Source of the DNA: UBA12478 sp964513275
GTDB lineage: Bacteria > Patescibacteriota > Patescibacteriia > UBA9934 > GWF2-40-263
Direction of reading: 5' to 3'
DNA length: 38,143 nucleotides
NCBI GenBank assembly: GCA_964513275.1
Contig: CAZELN010000005.1
Location: forward strand, 1 to 38,143
Position numbers and translations under genes: made by a program
Notes under the pieces: model-generated
The model's database searches: none
What the model saw: only the letters and a program-made list of their open reading frames with translations
What the model was told of the DNA's origin: nothing
In this document: one piece after another, positions 25,281 to 33,480 of the stretch
Position numbering within the stretch: the first letter of the stretch is position 1
How the letters are laid out: every line of letters begins with the position of its first letter

Positions 25281-25289
25281 TGTTAAAAT
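25281..25289 (+). promoter_or_regulatory. Extended −10 element of ftsK
   Basis: TGTTAAAAT lies ten bases before the ATG at 25300. Transcription would start about three to five bases before the codon, so the ftsK mRNA would be nearly leaderless. No ribosome binding site is seen, which agrees with this. Confidence 0.55.
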
Positions 25290-25299
25290 AGATCCATCT

Positions 25300-27615
25300 A
25301 TGGCACGGAAAAATAAAACTCCCGACAAAAAAAATCGATTCTCACCCGGCTTCACCCTCAACCCAGAAACAAAGCGAGGCATTCACGTCGTTATTTTGTT
25401 CGCTGCCGCCGCTCTTATTTTTCTCTCCTATTTTCATATCGCTGGCTCCGTGGGTATCTGGATCAACTCGACACTGGCCACGTTTTTTGGCCTAGATCGC
25501 TACTTGGTTCCTCTCGTCCTCATCATCATCGGCGCCACACTCGCCTATCCTGAACGCGGAAAACTCTCGACATGGAATTACTTGGGGCTTCTTTTTTTCT
25601 TTCTTTCATTTAACGCGCTCCTCAACTTGTTTCTTGTGAACCGACCTGAACCAGTTACCACAAACCTCACGCTGGCTGGTGGATATCTCGGACAATTTTT
25701 AGCAACACTCCTGAGCGCGTTTGTTGGATACTGGGGTTCTGTCGTGAGCACGGCGTCGCTGTTGCTTGTTTCTGTCTTGCTTATTTTCAATACCTCTTTG
25801 CGTTCACTGGTTGGCGCTCATTCACACCTCACGGGTTGGTTTGGCGCATGGCTCCATCGGGAACGCGTCTCAATGGATTCCGATTCGCGCGAGGAGGAAG
25901 ACATCACAGAAATAGATGAGATCGATGAACCTGAAGAGGAAGAAGAAACAAACCCAACCGAGGAAATAGAGGAAGAAAGCCACGAATTCCAAGCGAAACC
26001 GGTTGCAACACCTGTTCGAGTGGAAACAGCACTTGTGTCCCACGAGCATCGTGAAATCGCCATTCCTCTCAAACTCCTCAACCGTTCACATTCAAAAGCG
26101 CAATCCGGGGATATTGATCGCAACAAAGAAATCATTGAAAAAACATTTCAAGAATTCGGAATGGATGTTGAAATGGGAAAAACATCGGTTGGTCCAACCG
26201 TGACGCAGTATACGTTGCGTCCTTCCCAAGGCGTGAAGCTCTCACGCATTGTCAGTCTTCAAAATGACCTTGCGCTTGCCCTTGCCGCGCATCCACTACG
26301 CATGGAAGCTCCCATCCCAGGACAATCCCTTGTGGGGATTNNNNNNNNNNTACCCAACCACAAAGTTGCAACCGTTACTCTGCGTGACGTGATGGAGACA
26401 AACGAGTTTCAGGAAAGCACAAACAAGTCGTCACTTGCCATTCCTCTGGGAAAGGATGTCTCTGGCTCCTGCTACTCGATTGCGCTGGATAAAATGCCAC
26501 ACATATTGGTCGCTGGAGCAACCGGTTCTGGAAAATCGGTCTGTCTCAACACCATGATCGTTTCCTGGCTGTATCAAAATGGACCCGATGACTTAAAACT
26601 CATTTTGGTTGATCCAAAACGAGTGGAACTCACCACCTACAATGGCATTCCTCACTTGCTTGTTCCACCCATTGTAAGCGTCGACGATACGGTGAATGCG
26701 CTCAAGTGGACCGTCCGAGAGATGGAGCGCCGTCTGGATCTGTTGTCAAAAGTCGGCGCGCGCAATATCGACGGATACAATGAAAAATCTCAAGAGCGTA
26801 TGCCGCGAATCGTCGTGGTGATCGATGAGTTAGCGGATCTGATGACTGCATCGGGTAGGGAAGTCGAAGCCACCATCGTCCGTATTGCGCAAATGGCTCG
26901 CGCGGTAGGGATTCATCTTGTGCTGGCCACCCAACGACCAAGCGTGGATGTCATCACGGGTCTAATCAAAGCCAACATTCCTGGTCGCATTGCCTTTGCG
27001 GTTGCCTCTCAAACTGACTCTCGAACGATTCTCGACCAAGCAGGCGCGGAAAAACTGTTGGGTCGCGGAGATATGCTGTTTACCTCGGCAGATGTAGCCA
27101 AACCAAAACGGTTGCAGGGAGCGTTTATTTCCACCGACGAAGTCGAGGAAGTCGTGCACTATCTGCATCGACGCGGAGAGCCTGACTACAATTTGGCTGT
27201 GACGGAAATTACCAAGGCTGGCACGGTCTTTGATAGTGCCTCTGGAGAAGGCGACAACATGCTTGAGGAAGCGATTCATGTCGTTCTTGAATCTGGAAAG
27301 GCCTCAACATCGTTTCTGCAACGACGCTTGCGACTTGGCTATGCGCGCGCTGCCCGCATGATCGATATGATGGAAGAAGCGGGCGTGGTTGGTCCTGGAT
27401 CCGGCGCAAAGCCGCGTGAGATTCTTGTTGACTCGTGGCCTCCAGGAGGAGATTTCAAACAGGCGATGCCAACCGCACAAGATGACTACAACGAAGCGTT
27501 TGGTGAGGAAGAAGTGGAACAAACGGAGATAGACGACCAGCAAATGCCTGTGGACTGGGAGGAAAACATTGACGACGGGTGGCTTGAAGAAGAGAAGGAG
27601 AAAGACGTAAGATAG
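25300..27615 (+). CDS. ftsK: DNA translocase FtsK/SpoIIIE
   Basis: FtsK pumps DNA through the closing septum and aligns chromosome termini. The protein has about 770 residues. Four to five transmembrane helices fill residues 25-175, then comes an acidic Glu/Asp linker (about 190-235), then the motor. The Walker A motif GATGSGKS is near residue 405 and Walker B VVVIDELADLM near 504. A winged-helix γ domain (about 650-710, SFLQRRLRLGYARAARMIDMMEE) would read orientation sequences on DNA. The ten N at 26341-26350 stand in GI-x-PNHKVATV, where the family has GIEVPN, so only about four bases are really missing. An acidic tail closes the protein. The RodZ-like gene follows after nine bases. Confidence 0.95.
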   Translation: MARKNKTPDKKNRFSPGFTLNPETKRGIHVVILFAAAALIFLSYFHIAGSVGIWINSTLATFFGLDRYLVPLVLIIIGATLAYPERGKLSTWNYLGLLFFFLSFNALLNLFLVNRPEPVTTNLTLAGGYLGQFLATLLSAFVGYWGSVVSTASLLLVSVLLIFNTSLRSLVGAHSHLTGWFGAWLHRERVSMDSDSREEEDITEIDEIDEPEEEEETNPTEEIEEESHEFQAKPVATPVRVETALVSHEHREIAIPLKLLNRSHSKAQSGDIDRNKEIIEKTFQEFGMDVEMGKTSVGPTVTQYTLRPSQGVKLSRIVSLQNDLALALAAHPLRMEAPIPGQSLVGIXXXXPNHKVATVTLRDVMETNEFQESTNKSSLAIPLGKDVSGSCYSIALDKMPHILVAGATGSGKSVCLNTMIVSWLYQNGPDDLKLILVDPKRVELTTYNGIPHLLVPPIVSVDDTVNALKWTVREMERRLDLLSKVGARNIDGYNEKSQERMPRIVVVIDELADLMTASGREVEATIVRIAQMARAVGIHLVLATQRPSVDVITGLIKANIPGRIAFAVASQTDSRTILDQAGAEKLLGRGDMLFTSADVAKPKRLQGAFISTDEVEEVVHYLHRRGEPDYNLAVTEITKAGTVFDSASGEGDNMLEEAIHVVLESGKASTSFLQRRLRLGYARAARMIDMMEEAGVVGPGSGAKPREILVDSWPPGGDFKQAMPTAQDDYNEAFGEEEVEQTEIDDQQMPVDWEENIDDGWLEEEKEKDVR
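26341..26350. other. Assembly gap (ten N, true size probably four)
   Basis: The frame reads ATT-[N]-TA-CCC-AAC. The family sequence Ile-Glu-Val-Pro-Asn needs only four bases (GAAG or similar) in place of the ten N. The N runs in this scaffold are therefore placeholders of fixed length. Confidence 0.8.
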
Positions 27616-27624
27616 CGTCGATCT

Positions 27625-28314
27625 ATGGCATTCGTCATCCGAAAATTCGACTATTCAGAATCTCTGGGGAAAAAACTGAAGTCGATTCGAGCCGCGGCTG
27701 GATTAACGCTCTCGGAACTTTCGGCGGCAACAAAAATTCGCAAACGGTTCCTCCAGGCCTTTGAAACAGGCGATTACGCAAAACTTCCCGATCCGATCTA
27801 CGCCCGAAACTTCCTTAAAATCTATGTCCGCGCGCTGGGTGGGGACATCGAATACTTCCTCACACAATTCGAAACTGAGTGCGGGACATGCGATTTTACA
27901 AAAAACTCCAGACTTCCACGCGCCCGCGCCAGGGCATTTCAGTTCCTGGTTGCAAGCCGCTTTGTCCAAGTATTTACGCTCTCTTTGGTCGGCCTCGCGA
28001 TCGTGGGATACCTGGGCGTCCAAGTCCGAGCTATCATTTCACCACCAGAACTCGTTGTGTTTGAACCAAACGACGGAACCAAAACAGACGAGGCTCTCAT
28101 CTCCGTAACAGGCCAAGCTCAAGAAGGATCTCGCGTACAGGTCAATGGAGTGGACGTGCTGCTTTCAAAGGATGGATCATTTGAAGCAGATGTGGCCCTG
28201 GAACGCGGCCTCAATGTGATCGCGATTGAATCAACCAAGCGTTACTCCAAGCCGGCAACGGAATACCGCCGCGTTGTTCTGGGAGAAGACAAAACAGTAA
28301 GTTACGCTCCCTAA
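27625..28314 (+). CDS. RodZ-like HTH membrane protein
   Basis: A 229-residue protein. Residues about 10-75 are a Cro/RodZ-type helix-turn-helix (LGKKLKSIRAAAGLTLSELS, then IRKRFLQAFETGDYAKLPDP with the typical YARNFLKIYVRALG). One transmembrane helix (about 112-135) follows. The outer C-terminal part (about 140-229) is a β domain with VTGQAQEGSRVQVNG and LERGLNVIAIES, like the carbohydrate-binding-type domains attached to RodZ-like proteins. In rod-shaped bacteria RodZ links MreB to the wall machinery; here it may serve division or surface assembly, given the coupling to ftsK. It ends in a clear terminator. Confidence 0.85.
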   Translation: MAFVIRKFDYSESLGKKLKSIRAAAGLTLSELSAATKIRKRFLQAFETGDYAKLPDPIYARNFLKIYVRALGGDIEYFLTQFETECGTCDFTKNSRLPRARARAFQFLVASRFVQVFTLSLVGLAIVGYLGVQVRAIISPPELVVFEPNDGTKTDEALISVTGQAQEGSRVQVNGVDVLLSKDGSFEADVALERGLNVIAIESTKRYSKPATEYRRVVLGEDKTVSYAP

Positions 28315-28344
28315 AAAAATCCTGAGTCCAACAGGATATTTTTT
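28313..28344 (+). terminator. Intrinsic terminator after the ftsK-rodZ-like unit
   Basis: ATCCTG (28319-28324) and CAGGAT (28332-28337) pair over a seven-base loop. The A run before and the T run after make the stem longer and give the release tract. Confidence 0.88.
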
Positions 28345-28353
28345 CTCTCCAAT

Positions 28354-28398
28354 TTGTCTGACAATTATTTGACAAATGTCTGACAACATGATTTTATA
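28354..28398 (+). promoter_or_regulatory. Promoter and repeated operator of the Phd-like antitoxin
   Basis: The palindrome TTGTC-T-GACAA (28354-28364) recurs as TGTCTGACAA at 28377-28386, 22 bases further on, which is about two helical turns. Between them lies TTGACA (28369-28374), a consensus −35 box, with a TTTATA-type −10 about 18 bases downstream. Antitoxin dimers bound to both sites would cover the promoter. Confidence 0.6.
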
Positions 28399-28425
28399 AA
28401 AACGTAAGTCATCTTCCCCCTTTCT

Positions 28426-28710
28426 ATGACTTCCAAAATAAAAACAGAGCCTATTTCTGTTCGAGACTTTTTACGGAATTTCGCAAGTCTTGTGGCTGAC
28501 ACGTCGTTTAAGCAGTACGTCATTATGAAACACAACAAGCCTATAGGGGTCTTCACGCCTTGGGAGGCGCAAAAAAAAGAATTGAAGCAAGGATATCCTG
28601 GAATCTTCTGGGATGAGTTGAAAAAAGCTCGCTTTGCTGGAGATCCTCATCTAACCGATAAAATTGATGAAATCGTGTATGGAATCGGACGTAACTCCGT
28701 ACCTGATTGA
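28426..28710 (+). CDS. Phd/YefM-like antitoxin
   Basis: A 94-residue protein with the Phd/YefM pattern ISVRDFLRNFASLVADT, then YVIMKHNKPIGVFTPWEA, and a longer C-terminal tail that would bind a toxin. The partner gene downstream is a broken PIN toxin, so this is now an orphan antitoxin. It may act as a regulator, may neutralise a related toxin elsewhere, or may be decaying. Confidence 0.8.
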   Translation: MTSKIKTEPISVRDFLRNFASLVADTSFKQYVIMKHNKPIGVFTPWEAQKKELKQGYPGIFWDELKKARFAGDPHLTDKIDEIVYGIGRNSVPD

Positions 28711-28946
28711 TGCAAATGGAGGTTATAGAACCATTCATGAACGACCTCATCACCGATGCGAGCGTCTTTCCGATTGATACCCAAATAACCTGGTTGCATG
28801 ATGCTGTTACTCTCGCCACCAAACAAAAATGTAAGCCAAAAATTTCCCTAACGGATTGGCTCCTTCTGTCTCGCTCACAAGCGACCGGTGCACCCATCCT
28901 TACCTTTGACAAACAACTGCTGGCAGCTTCTAAAAAGCTCTGTTAA
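28679..28946 (+). pseudogene. Degenerate PIN-domain toxin (VapC-like remnant)
   Basis: The ATG at 28679, inside the end of the antitoxin gene, opens MESDVTPYLIDAN, the first strand of a PIN domain. That frame then goes to nonsense. The matching C-terminal part lies in another frame (about 28715-28946) with VFPIDTQITWLHDAV, ISLTDWLLLSRSQATGAPILTFDKQLL, which carries two of the catalytic aspartates. The middle (about 40-50 residues with the second acid) is missing. A deletion with frameshift has therefore destroyed the toxin. An ORF caller may report the C-terminal piece as a 79-residue protein. Confidence 0.75.
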
Positions 28947-28959
28947 GCTTGTGCTCACT

Positions 28960-30033
28960 ATGGCAAAACAAATCACAAAGGAGGTAGATACAGATGAACG
29001 CTCTCGGGCGGCACTCGATGCTATTTCTCAAATTAAACAGCGTTTTGGTGAAGGGGCGATCATGCGTCTGGGAGAGGCAAAAACCATGCAGGTCGACGCC
29101 GTATCCACAGGCTGTCTTTCGCTGGACTTAGCGCTGGGTGTCATGGGTGTTCCTCGAGGCCGTATCATCGAGGTCTACGGACCCGAATCCTCAGGAAAAA
29201 CAACTCTGGCTCAACACATCGTCGCTGAGGTACAAAAAACAGGCGGACTCGCAGCCTATGTTGACGCAGAACATGCGCTGGATCCTGAGTATGCCCAAAA
29301 AATTGGCGTGAATATCGACGAGCTGTTTATCTCCCAGCCTGACACCGGCGAACAGGCGCTGGAGATTGTCGAAACGCTCGTGCGCTCAAATGCGGTGGAC
29401 GTCATCATTATTGACTCAGTCGCAGCCCTCACGCCAAAAGCAGAAATTGAAGGTGACATGGGAGATTCTCACATGGGACTCCAAGCTCGACTCATGAGCC
29501 AGGCCTTACGCAAGCTCGCCGCAATTGTAAGTAAATCCAAGACAACGGTCGTATTCATCAACCAAATCCGTATGAAAATCGGCGTGGTCTTTGGAAACCC
29601 AGAGACAACTCCGGGTGGGAACGCACTAAAATTCTATGCTGCTGTCCGCATCGAGGTTCGTCGTGCCGCGCAGATCAAGCAAGGCGAACAGATAATTGGA
29701 AACCGCACCAAGGCGAAAATCGTGAAAAATAAAGTGGCTCCCCCGTTCCGCACCTGTGAGTTCGACATCATGTACAACGAAGGGATCTCTGTGTGCGGAG
29801 ACCTACTGGATATCGGCGTCCCTTATGAGGTCGTGAAAAAAAGCGGAAGTAACTACTACTTTGGGGAGCATAAGCTAGGACTAGGACGAGAAAACGCAAA
29901 AGCAACGCTTAGAGCAAACCCAACACTTGCCAAGGATATACGTTCGGCCATTGAAAAAGCGATTCTCTCTCCGGAATCTACAAAGATTTTAGAAGAATCT
30001 GAATCTGATGAGATAGCGACAGACGTTGAATGA
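28960..30033 (+). CDS. recA: Recombinase RecA
   Basis: RecA coats single-stranded DNA, drives strand exchange and triggers the SOS response. The ATG at 28960 (MAKQITKEVD) gives 357 residues; the open frame upstream belongs to the toxin remnant. Walker A GPESSGKTT, Walker B VDVIIIDSVAAL, the L1 loop region EGDMGDSHMGLQARLMSQALRK (read as the usual MGD/ARLMSQ pattern) and the L2 region INQIRMKIGVVFGNPETTPGG are all intact. The C-terminus is acidic (ESESDEIATDVE), as in most RecA. No clear SOS box is visible upstream. The gene ends with TGA, which shows that UGA works as a stop in this genome. Confidence 0.97.
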   Translation: MAKQITKEVDTDERSRAALDAISQIKQRFGEGAIMRLGEAKTMQVDAVSTGCLSLDLALGVMGVPRGRIIEVYGPESSGKTTLAQHIVAEVQKTGGLAAYVDAEHALDPEYAQKIGVNIDELFISQPDTGEQALEIVETLVRSNAVDVIIIDSVAALTPKAEIEGDMGDSHMGLQARLMSQALRKLAAIVSKSKTTVVFINQIRMKIGVVFGNPETTPGGNALKFYAAVRIEVRRAAQIKQGEQIIGNRTKAKIVKNKVAPPFRTCEFDIMYNEGISVCGDLLDIGVPYEVVKKSGSNYYFGEHKLGLGRENAKATLRANPTLAKDIRSAIEKAILSPESTKILEESESDEIATDVE

Positions 30034-30059
30034 AAAGTTAAAAGAGCCTGTGAGGCTCT
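30034..30059 (-). terminator. Terminator of the high-GC gene at 30069-31241
   Basis: AGAGCC (30054-30059 on the minus strand) and GGCTCT (30043-30048) pair over five bases and run into TTTAACTTTTC. On the plus strand the same hairpin lacks a T run, so it may only weakly end recA. Confidence 0.7.
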
Positions 30060-30068
30060 CGTGTGGGA

Positions 30069-31241
30069 CTAGTCGCCCCAGCGTTCTGGATTCTGCCGCC
30101 GTAAGGCGAGGTAGATCTGAGTCGTGCTCAGGTTGATGTTCTTCTCCTCCTCGAACCCCTCGGGTGGATCCATCGCAATTCGGATAGCGAGCTGCCACCA
30201 GAGGATCTGCATGATCTCGTCGCGATTCGGGCCGATCGTGCGAAACACCGGATGGGTCACGTTGATCAGCATCTCGTGCTGGTTCCACAGATGCGTGGCT
30301 CCGATGACTCCCAGGACAACATGCTCGACCCGCCAGAGATTGAACTCGTCTGTGCAGACGAGCTTGTAGGTGTGGTTCTCCAGCACCAACTCGTGGTCGG
30401 TCTTACAGAAGTCGCCTAGATCTGCCGTGACCGTCTTGTTCATCTCCCGCAAAGCCACGCCCGGCATGATCCCAAGCAGCGCGCGACCGAGTGTCGCGGC
30501 GTGACCATCATGGTAAAACACCTCGTCGAAGTTGTGCATCGAGTTGGTTGGAACCGGAACCTTGGCGAATTGTACGTCGGCCACCTCGATCTCGACGGTT
30601 CCCTGCAACCAAGGGTGGGTGAGGATGTTGAGAAGCTTGCGATCTAGCTCCTTCATCGTCAAGCGTCCCAGGAACCTTCCCATCGACACACGCACGCTCC
30701 CGAACTTGAGGATGAGCCCCTCGTGTCCGTGACCGATCATCTTCTCGGGCCAGGAAATCCTGTACCCTCCGATGACGGTGCTGTAGAAGTTCTCGACCAA
30801 CTTATGCATTATTCCGCTCTCATCGACCACGGTGGTATTGAGTGACTCTCGTGGAGCGAGATGACGGGCGAGCTCACGGACGAGACGCTTGGCTGACCGA
30901 TCCTGCTTGGGGTTGACGCCCTCGCCCTCTCCCAAGCCACTGATCCTATAGCGGTCATTGTCAACCGCAACGTTCACGCCATGGTGAATGAAGGCCAGAG
31001 TCCAGTTGAACGAACGATCCATGTTGGCCTTCTCGATCAAGTCGCCAATGCTAGATCCTACGAATACCGGTCGGTCGGCCACGATCTCGATTACTGAATA
31101 ATCCTTTGCCCAAAATCCGTAGACAATCTCGACCCTTTTTGCATCGTGATCGAACATCGCGCGGACGACCGCGGCGACGGCCTTTGGGAAAGATTTGTAC
31201 GGCTCTGCGGTGGCACGAAGCTCGGCGAGCGTGCTGTTCAT
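30069..31241 (-). CDS. High-GC gene of unknown function (390 residues)
   Basis: A soluble protein of 390 residues without signal peptide or membrane helix. GGAG lies six bases before the ATG. I recognise no family. Visible features are a mixed α/β N-terminal part (VEIVYGFWAKDYSVIEIVADRPV), the phrase VVDESGIMHKLVENF (about 145-160), many histidines in the middle, and a helical end with MQILWWQLAIRIAMDPPEG. Only two cysteines (C285, C300) are seen. The gene stands alone between the recA and efp terminators, has its own terminator, and uses G/C-ending codons far more than either neighbour. It may share the VVDESG phrase with the high-GC gene at 37379-38035. Confidence 0.7.
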   Translation of the reverse strand: MNSTLAELRATAEPYKSFPKAVAAVVRAMFDHDAKRVEIVYGFWAKDYSVIEIVADRPVFVGSSIGDLIEKANMDRSFNWTLAFIHHGVNVAVDNDRYRISGLGEGEGVNPKQDRSAKRLVRELARHLAPRESLNTTVVDESGIMHKLVENFYSTVIGGYRISWPEKMIGHGHEGLILKFGSVRVSMGRFLGRLTMKELDRKLLNILTHPWLQGTVEIEVADVQFAKVPVPTNSMHNFDEVFYHDGHAATLGRALLGIMPGVALREMNKTVTADLGDFCKTDHELVLENHTYKLVCTDEFNLWRVEHVVLGVIGATHLWNQHEMLINVTHPVFRTIGPNRDEIMQILWWQLAIRIAMDPPEGFEEEKNINLSTTQIYLALRRQNPERWGD

Positions 31242-31362
31242 AGCAGCTCCATTTGAAGGGAACTCCGTCCCCTCGTCGGCTTTCGAAAACCAGTAGACTT
31301 ACGCAGTACCGGGATTGGTAGCAATGCTTGGGTTACCAGCTTCAAGAGACATGGAAGATATC

Positions 31363-31400
31363 AAAAAACCAGCCGTTTGTCAATGAATGGCTGGTTTTTT
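31363..31400 (-). terminator. Intrinsic terminator after efp
   Basis: The arms AAAAAACCAGCC and GGCTGGTTTTTT (31389-31400 and 31363-31374) pair fully over 12 positions with a 14-base loop. The T run works on both strands. It ends the rpsF-efp operon just after the efp stop and insulates the high-GC gene. Confidence 0.92.
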
Positions 31401-31402
31401 GC

Positions 31403-31969
31403 TTACTTTGTAATTCGTTCCGAGTAGGCACCGGATTCGGTATTCACTAGAATTTCATCGCCTTCCGTGATAAAAACTGGCACGCGGACCTTGAGGCCAT
31501 TGTCCATCTCCGCGTCCTTCAGGACGTTGCCGGAAGCTGTGTCTCCTTTCACGGCGGGTTCGGTGTAGGCAACGGTGTATTGGATTTTCTGTGGAAGTTC
31601 GATTGTCAGCGCGTTCCCGCCATGGATCACTACCTTCACTTCCAGACCTTCTTTCATATACGGAATCGCATCCTCAATATCTCCCTTCGCGATCGAAATC
31701 TGCTCGTAGTTCTGATTGTCCATGAACGTGTAGAGATTTCCGTCGTTATAGAGGTACTGCATCTTCTTGTATTGCACGTCCTCGAACGTCAGGTTCTCGG
31801 CAGACTTGAAGTTCTCTTCCTTCACCTTGCCGGTGGTCAAATGCTTCATGCGCGTGCGCACAAACGAAGATCCTTTCCCAGGCGAAACGCGCTGGAACTC
31901 GATCACAAACCAGAGCTCGCCGTCGCGGTTGATGACCGTGCCTTTCTTAATGTCGTTTGGTGATGCCAT
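31403..31969 (-). CDS. efp: Translation elongation factor P
   Basis: EF-P rescues ribosomes stalled at polyproline. The protein has 188 residues with the three β-barrel domains of the family. The loop that reaches the peptidyl-transferase centre is VSPGKGSSFVRTRMKHL, with the lysine (about Lys32) that is modified in the EpmA pathway. The C-terminal VRVPVFITEGDEILVNTESGAYSER is typical. The start is one base after the stop of epmA. Proline-rich tails such as those of bS6 and the surface proteins here are plausible clients. Confidence 0.96.
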   Translation of the reverse strand: MASPNDIKKGTVINRDGELWFVIEFQRVSPGKGSSFVRTRMKHLTTGKVKEENFKSAENLTFEDVQYKKMQYLYNDGNLYTFMDNQNYEQISIAKGDIEDAIPYMKEGLEVKVVIHGGNALTIELPQKIQYTVAYTEPAVKGDTASGNVLKDAEMDNGLKVRVPVFITEGDEILVNTESGAYSERITK

Positions 31970-31970
31970 A

Positions 31971-32768
31971 TCAAAATAGATGAATGTCGTGAATGTTGGC
32001 GATAGCGTACTTGAGCATTACGAGTCGGTCAACTCCTAGAGCGTTTCCATATATTGACTCCTTGATGCGCTCGAGAGCTGCAAGAAGCTCCTCATCGATA
32101 GGAAACACGGTCTTGCCGAGTTTGCGGCGTTCTTCTTGCTCTTGCATGAAGCGCGCTCGCTGTTCTACGGGATCAAGGAGTTCACAAAAACCATTACACA
32201 ACTCCATCCCATTGCAGAATGCTTCGAAACGTTCAGCATAAGTTCCATCGTCTGAGACTCTCGCAAGTGACGCTTGATCCTTAGGATAATGCGTCACAAA
32301 GAAGCGTTTTGTGTCCGTATGCGGATCGCCAAATTCGTCGACATCTGCCTCATCAAAACTCAAGCGTGACCAGTCTGTCTCATCCTCTAAAACAAACTTT
32401 AGTAAGTCCTCAGTCTCATTCATCAGATCCTCATACGTTCCAGGCGCATACCATTCAAGCATCGTGAACTCCGGGGTGTTATGGGTACCTGTCTCATGAT
32501 TGCGAAAAACCGGTGTGATCGTATAGATCTTTTCAAGCCCACTGCCAACCAATTTCTTCATCGAATACTCGGGGCTGGTGATGAGCACACAGCGCTCTCC
32601 ATTCACAGACATTTCGATTGGATCAAGATTGGGTTCCATACCAGGACAACGGACGATGAGTGGCGTGCGCACATGAACAAAACCACGCGCCTGGAAAAAC
32701 GCGTGGATCTTGTGTTCAACATCCTGCCACATGGACAGGCGTCTTTGAAGGTCTTCCCGGGAAAGCAT
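31971..32768 (-). CDS. epmA: EF-P lysine ligase EpmA (GenX/PoxA-type)
   Basis: This paralogue of class II lysyl-tRNA synthetase lacks the anticodon-binding domain and adds a lysyl group to EF-P. It has 265 residues, shorter than the roughly 325 of the E. coli protein. The class II motifs are visible: motif 2 as VFRNHETGTHNTPEFTMLEWY, the substrate strand TSPEYSMKKL, and motif 3 GNALGVDRLVML close to the end. It sits directly before its substrate efp, which supports the assignment. No epmB (lysine 2,3-aminomutase) or epmC is in the window. The modification may be unshifted α-lysine unless epmB lies elsewhere. Confidence 0.92.
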   Translation of the reverse strand: MLSREDLQRRLSMWQDVEHKIHAFFQARGFVHVRTPLIVRCPGMEPNLDPIEMSVNGERCVLITSPEYSMKKLVGSGLEKIYTITPVFRNHETGTHNTPEFTMLEWYAPGTYEDLMNETEDLLKFVLEDETDWSRLSFDEADVDEFGDPHTDTKRFFVTHYPKDQASLARVSDDGTYAERFEAFCNGMELCNGFCELLDPVEQRARFMQEQEERRKLGKTVFPIDEELLAALERIKESIYGNALGVDRLVMLKYAIANIHDIHLF

Positions 32769-32770
32769 GA

Positions 32771-33001
32771 TTAGCGCTGGACAAACGGCAGAAGTGCCAT
32801 GACGCGAGCGCGCTTGATGGCACTGGTAAGTTCACGCTGGTGCGTCATGCAAACTTTAGAACGCTTGCGCGCGACAATCTTCGCAAAGGAAGAAAGGAAA
32901 CGGCGCAGGATGCTCACGTCCTTGTAGTCGACGTGATGGATATTGTTGTAACAGAAGTAGCATTGCTTCTTCTTTTGAACGGCTGGATTTTGTTTTTCCA
33001 T
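32771..33001 (-). CDS. rpsR: Ribosomal protein bS18
   Basis: A 76-residue small-subunit protein that pairs with bS6 on the platform. The core YKDVSILRRFLSSFAKIVARKRSKVC and the end RELTSAIKRARVMALLPFV are diagnostic. The N-terminal CYFC and the later CMTHQ suggest the zinc-binding form. It lies in the classic order rpsF-ssb-rpsR. Confidence 0.96.
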   Translation of the reverse strand: MEKQNPAVQKKKQCYFCYNNIHHVDYKDVSILRRFLSSFAKIVARKRSKVCMTHQRELTSAIKRARVMALLPFVQR

Positions 33002-33004
33002 AGG

Positions 33005-33469
33005 TTAAAACGGAATATCTTCGATCTTAATCTCGTCGTCTGGATTGGGAGCGCGATCATCTTGCGGCGGCGCAACAGGAGGAGTAAATGCCGGGACACC
33101 GAAAGACTTTGTTGCGCCAGACGCTGGAGCACTTCCACCTGGTCGATCCAGGATGATCATATTCTCTGCGACGATCTCAGTGCGATACCGCCTCACCCCG
33201 TCTTGGCCTTCCCAATCACGTGTTTGCATGCGACCTTCGACGTACACTTTGCGACCCTTCGTCAAATACTGACCACAAATGTCCGCAAGTTTGGCCCAGG
33301 CGACCACGTTATGGAAATCTGAGGCTTCTTGTTTGGCGCCATCCTGACCGGTCCAACTTCGATTCGTCGCCACAGAGAAAGAACAGACGCTCTGTCCCGT
33401 CGATGTTTTTCGAACTTCCGGATCTCGCGTGAGGTTGCCGATAATCATGGCACGATTAAGCGAATACAT
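33005..33469 (-). CDS. ssb: Single-stranded DNA-binding protein
   Basis: A 154-residue protein. The OB fold starts MYSLNRAMIIGNLTRDPEVR and contains VYVEGRMQTRDWEGQDG. A Pro/Gly-rich linker leads to the acidic tip DDEIKIEDIPF, the docking peptide for repair proteins. It sits between rpsF and rpsR, three bases before the bS18 start. Confidence 0.96.
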   Translation of the reverse strand: MYSLNRAMIIGNLTRDPEVRKTSTGQSVCSFSVATNRSWTGQDGAKQEASDFHNVVAWAKLADICGQYLTKGRKVYVEGRMQTRDWEGQDGVRRYRTEIVAENMIILDRPGGSAPASGATKSFGVPAFTPPVAPPQDDRAPNPDDEIKIEDIPF

Positions 33470-33480
33470 ACGCGAATCAA

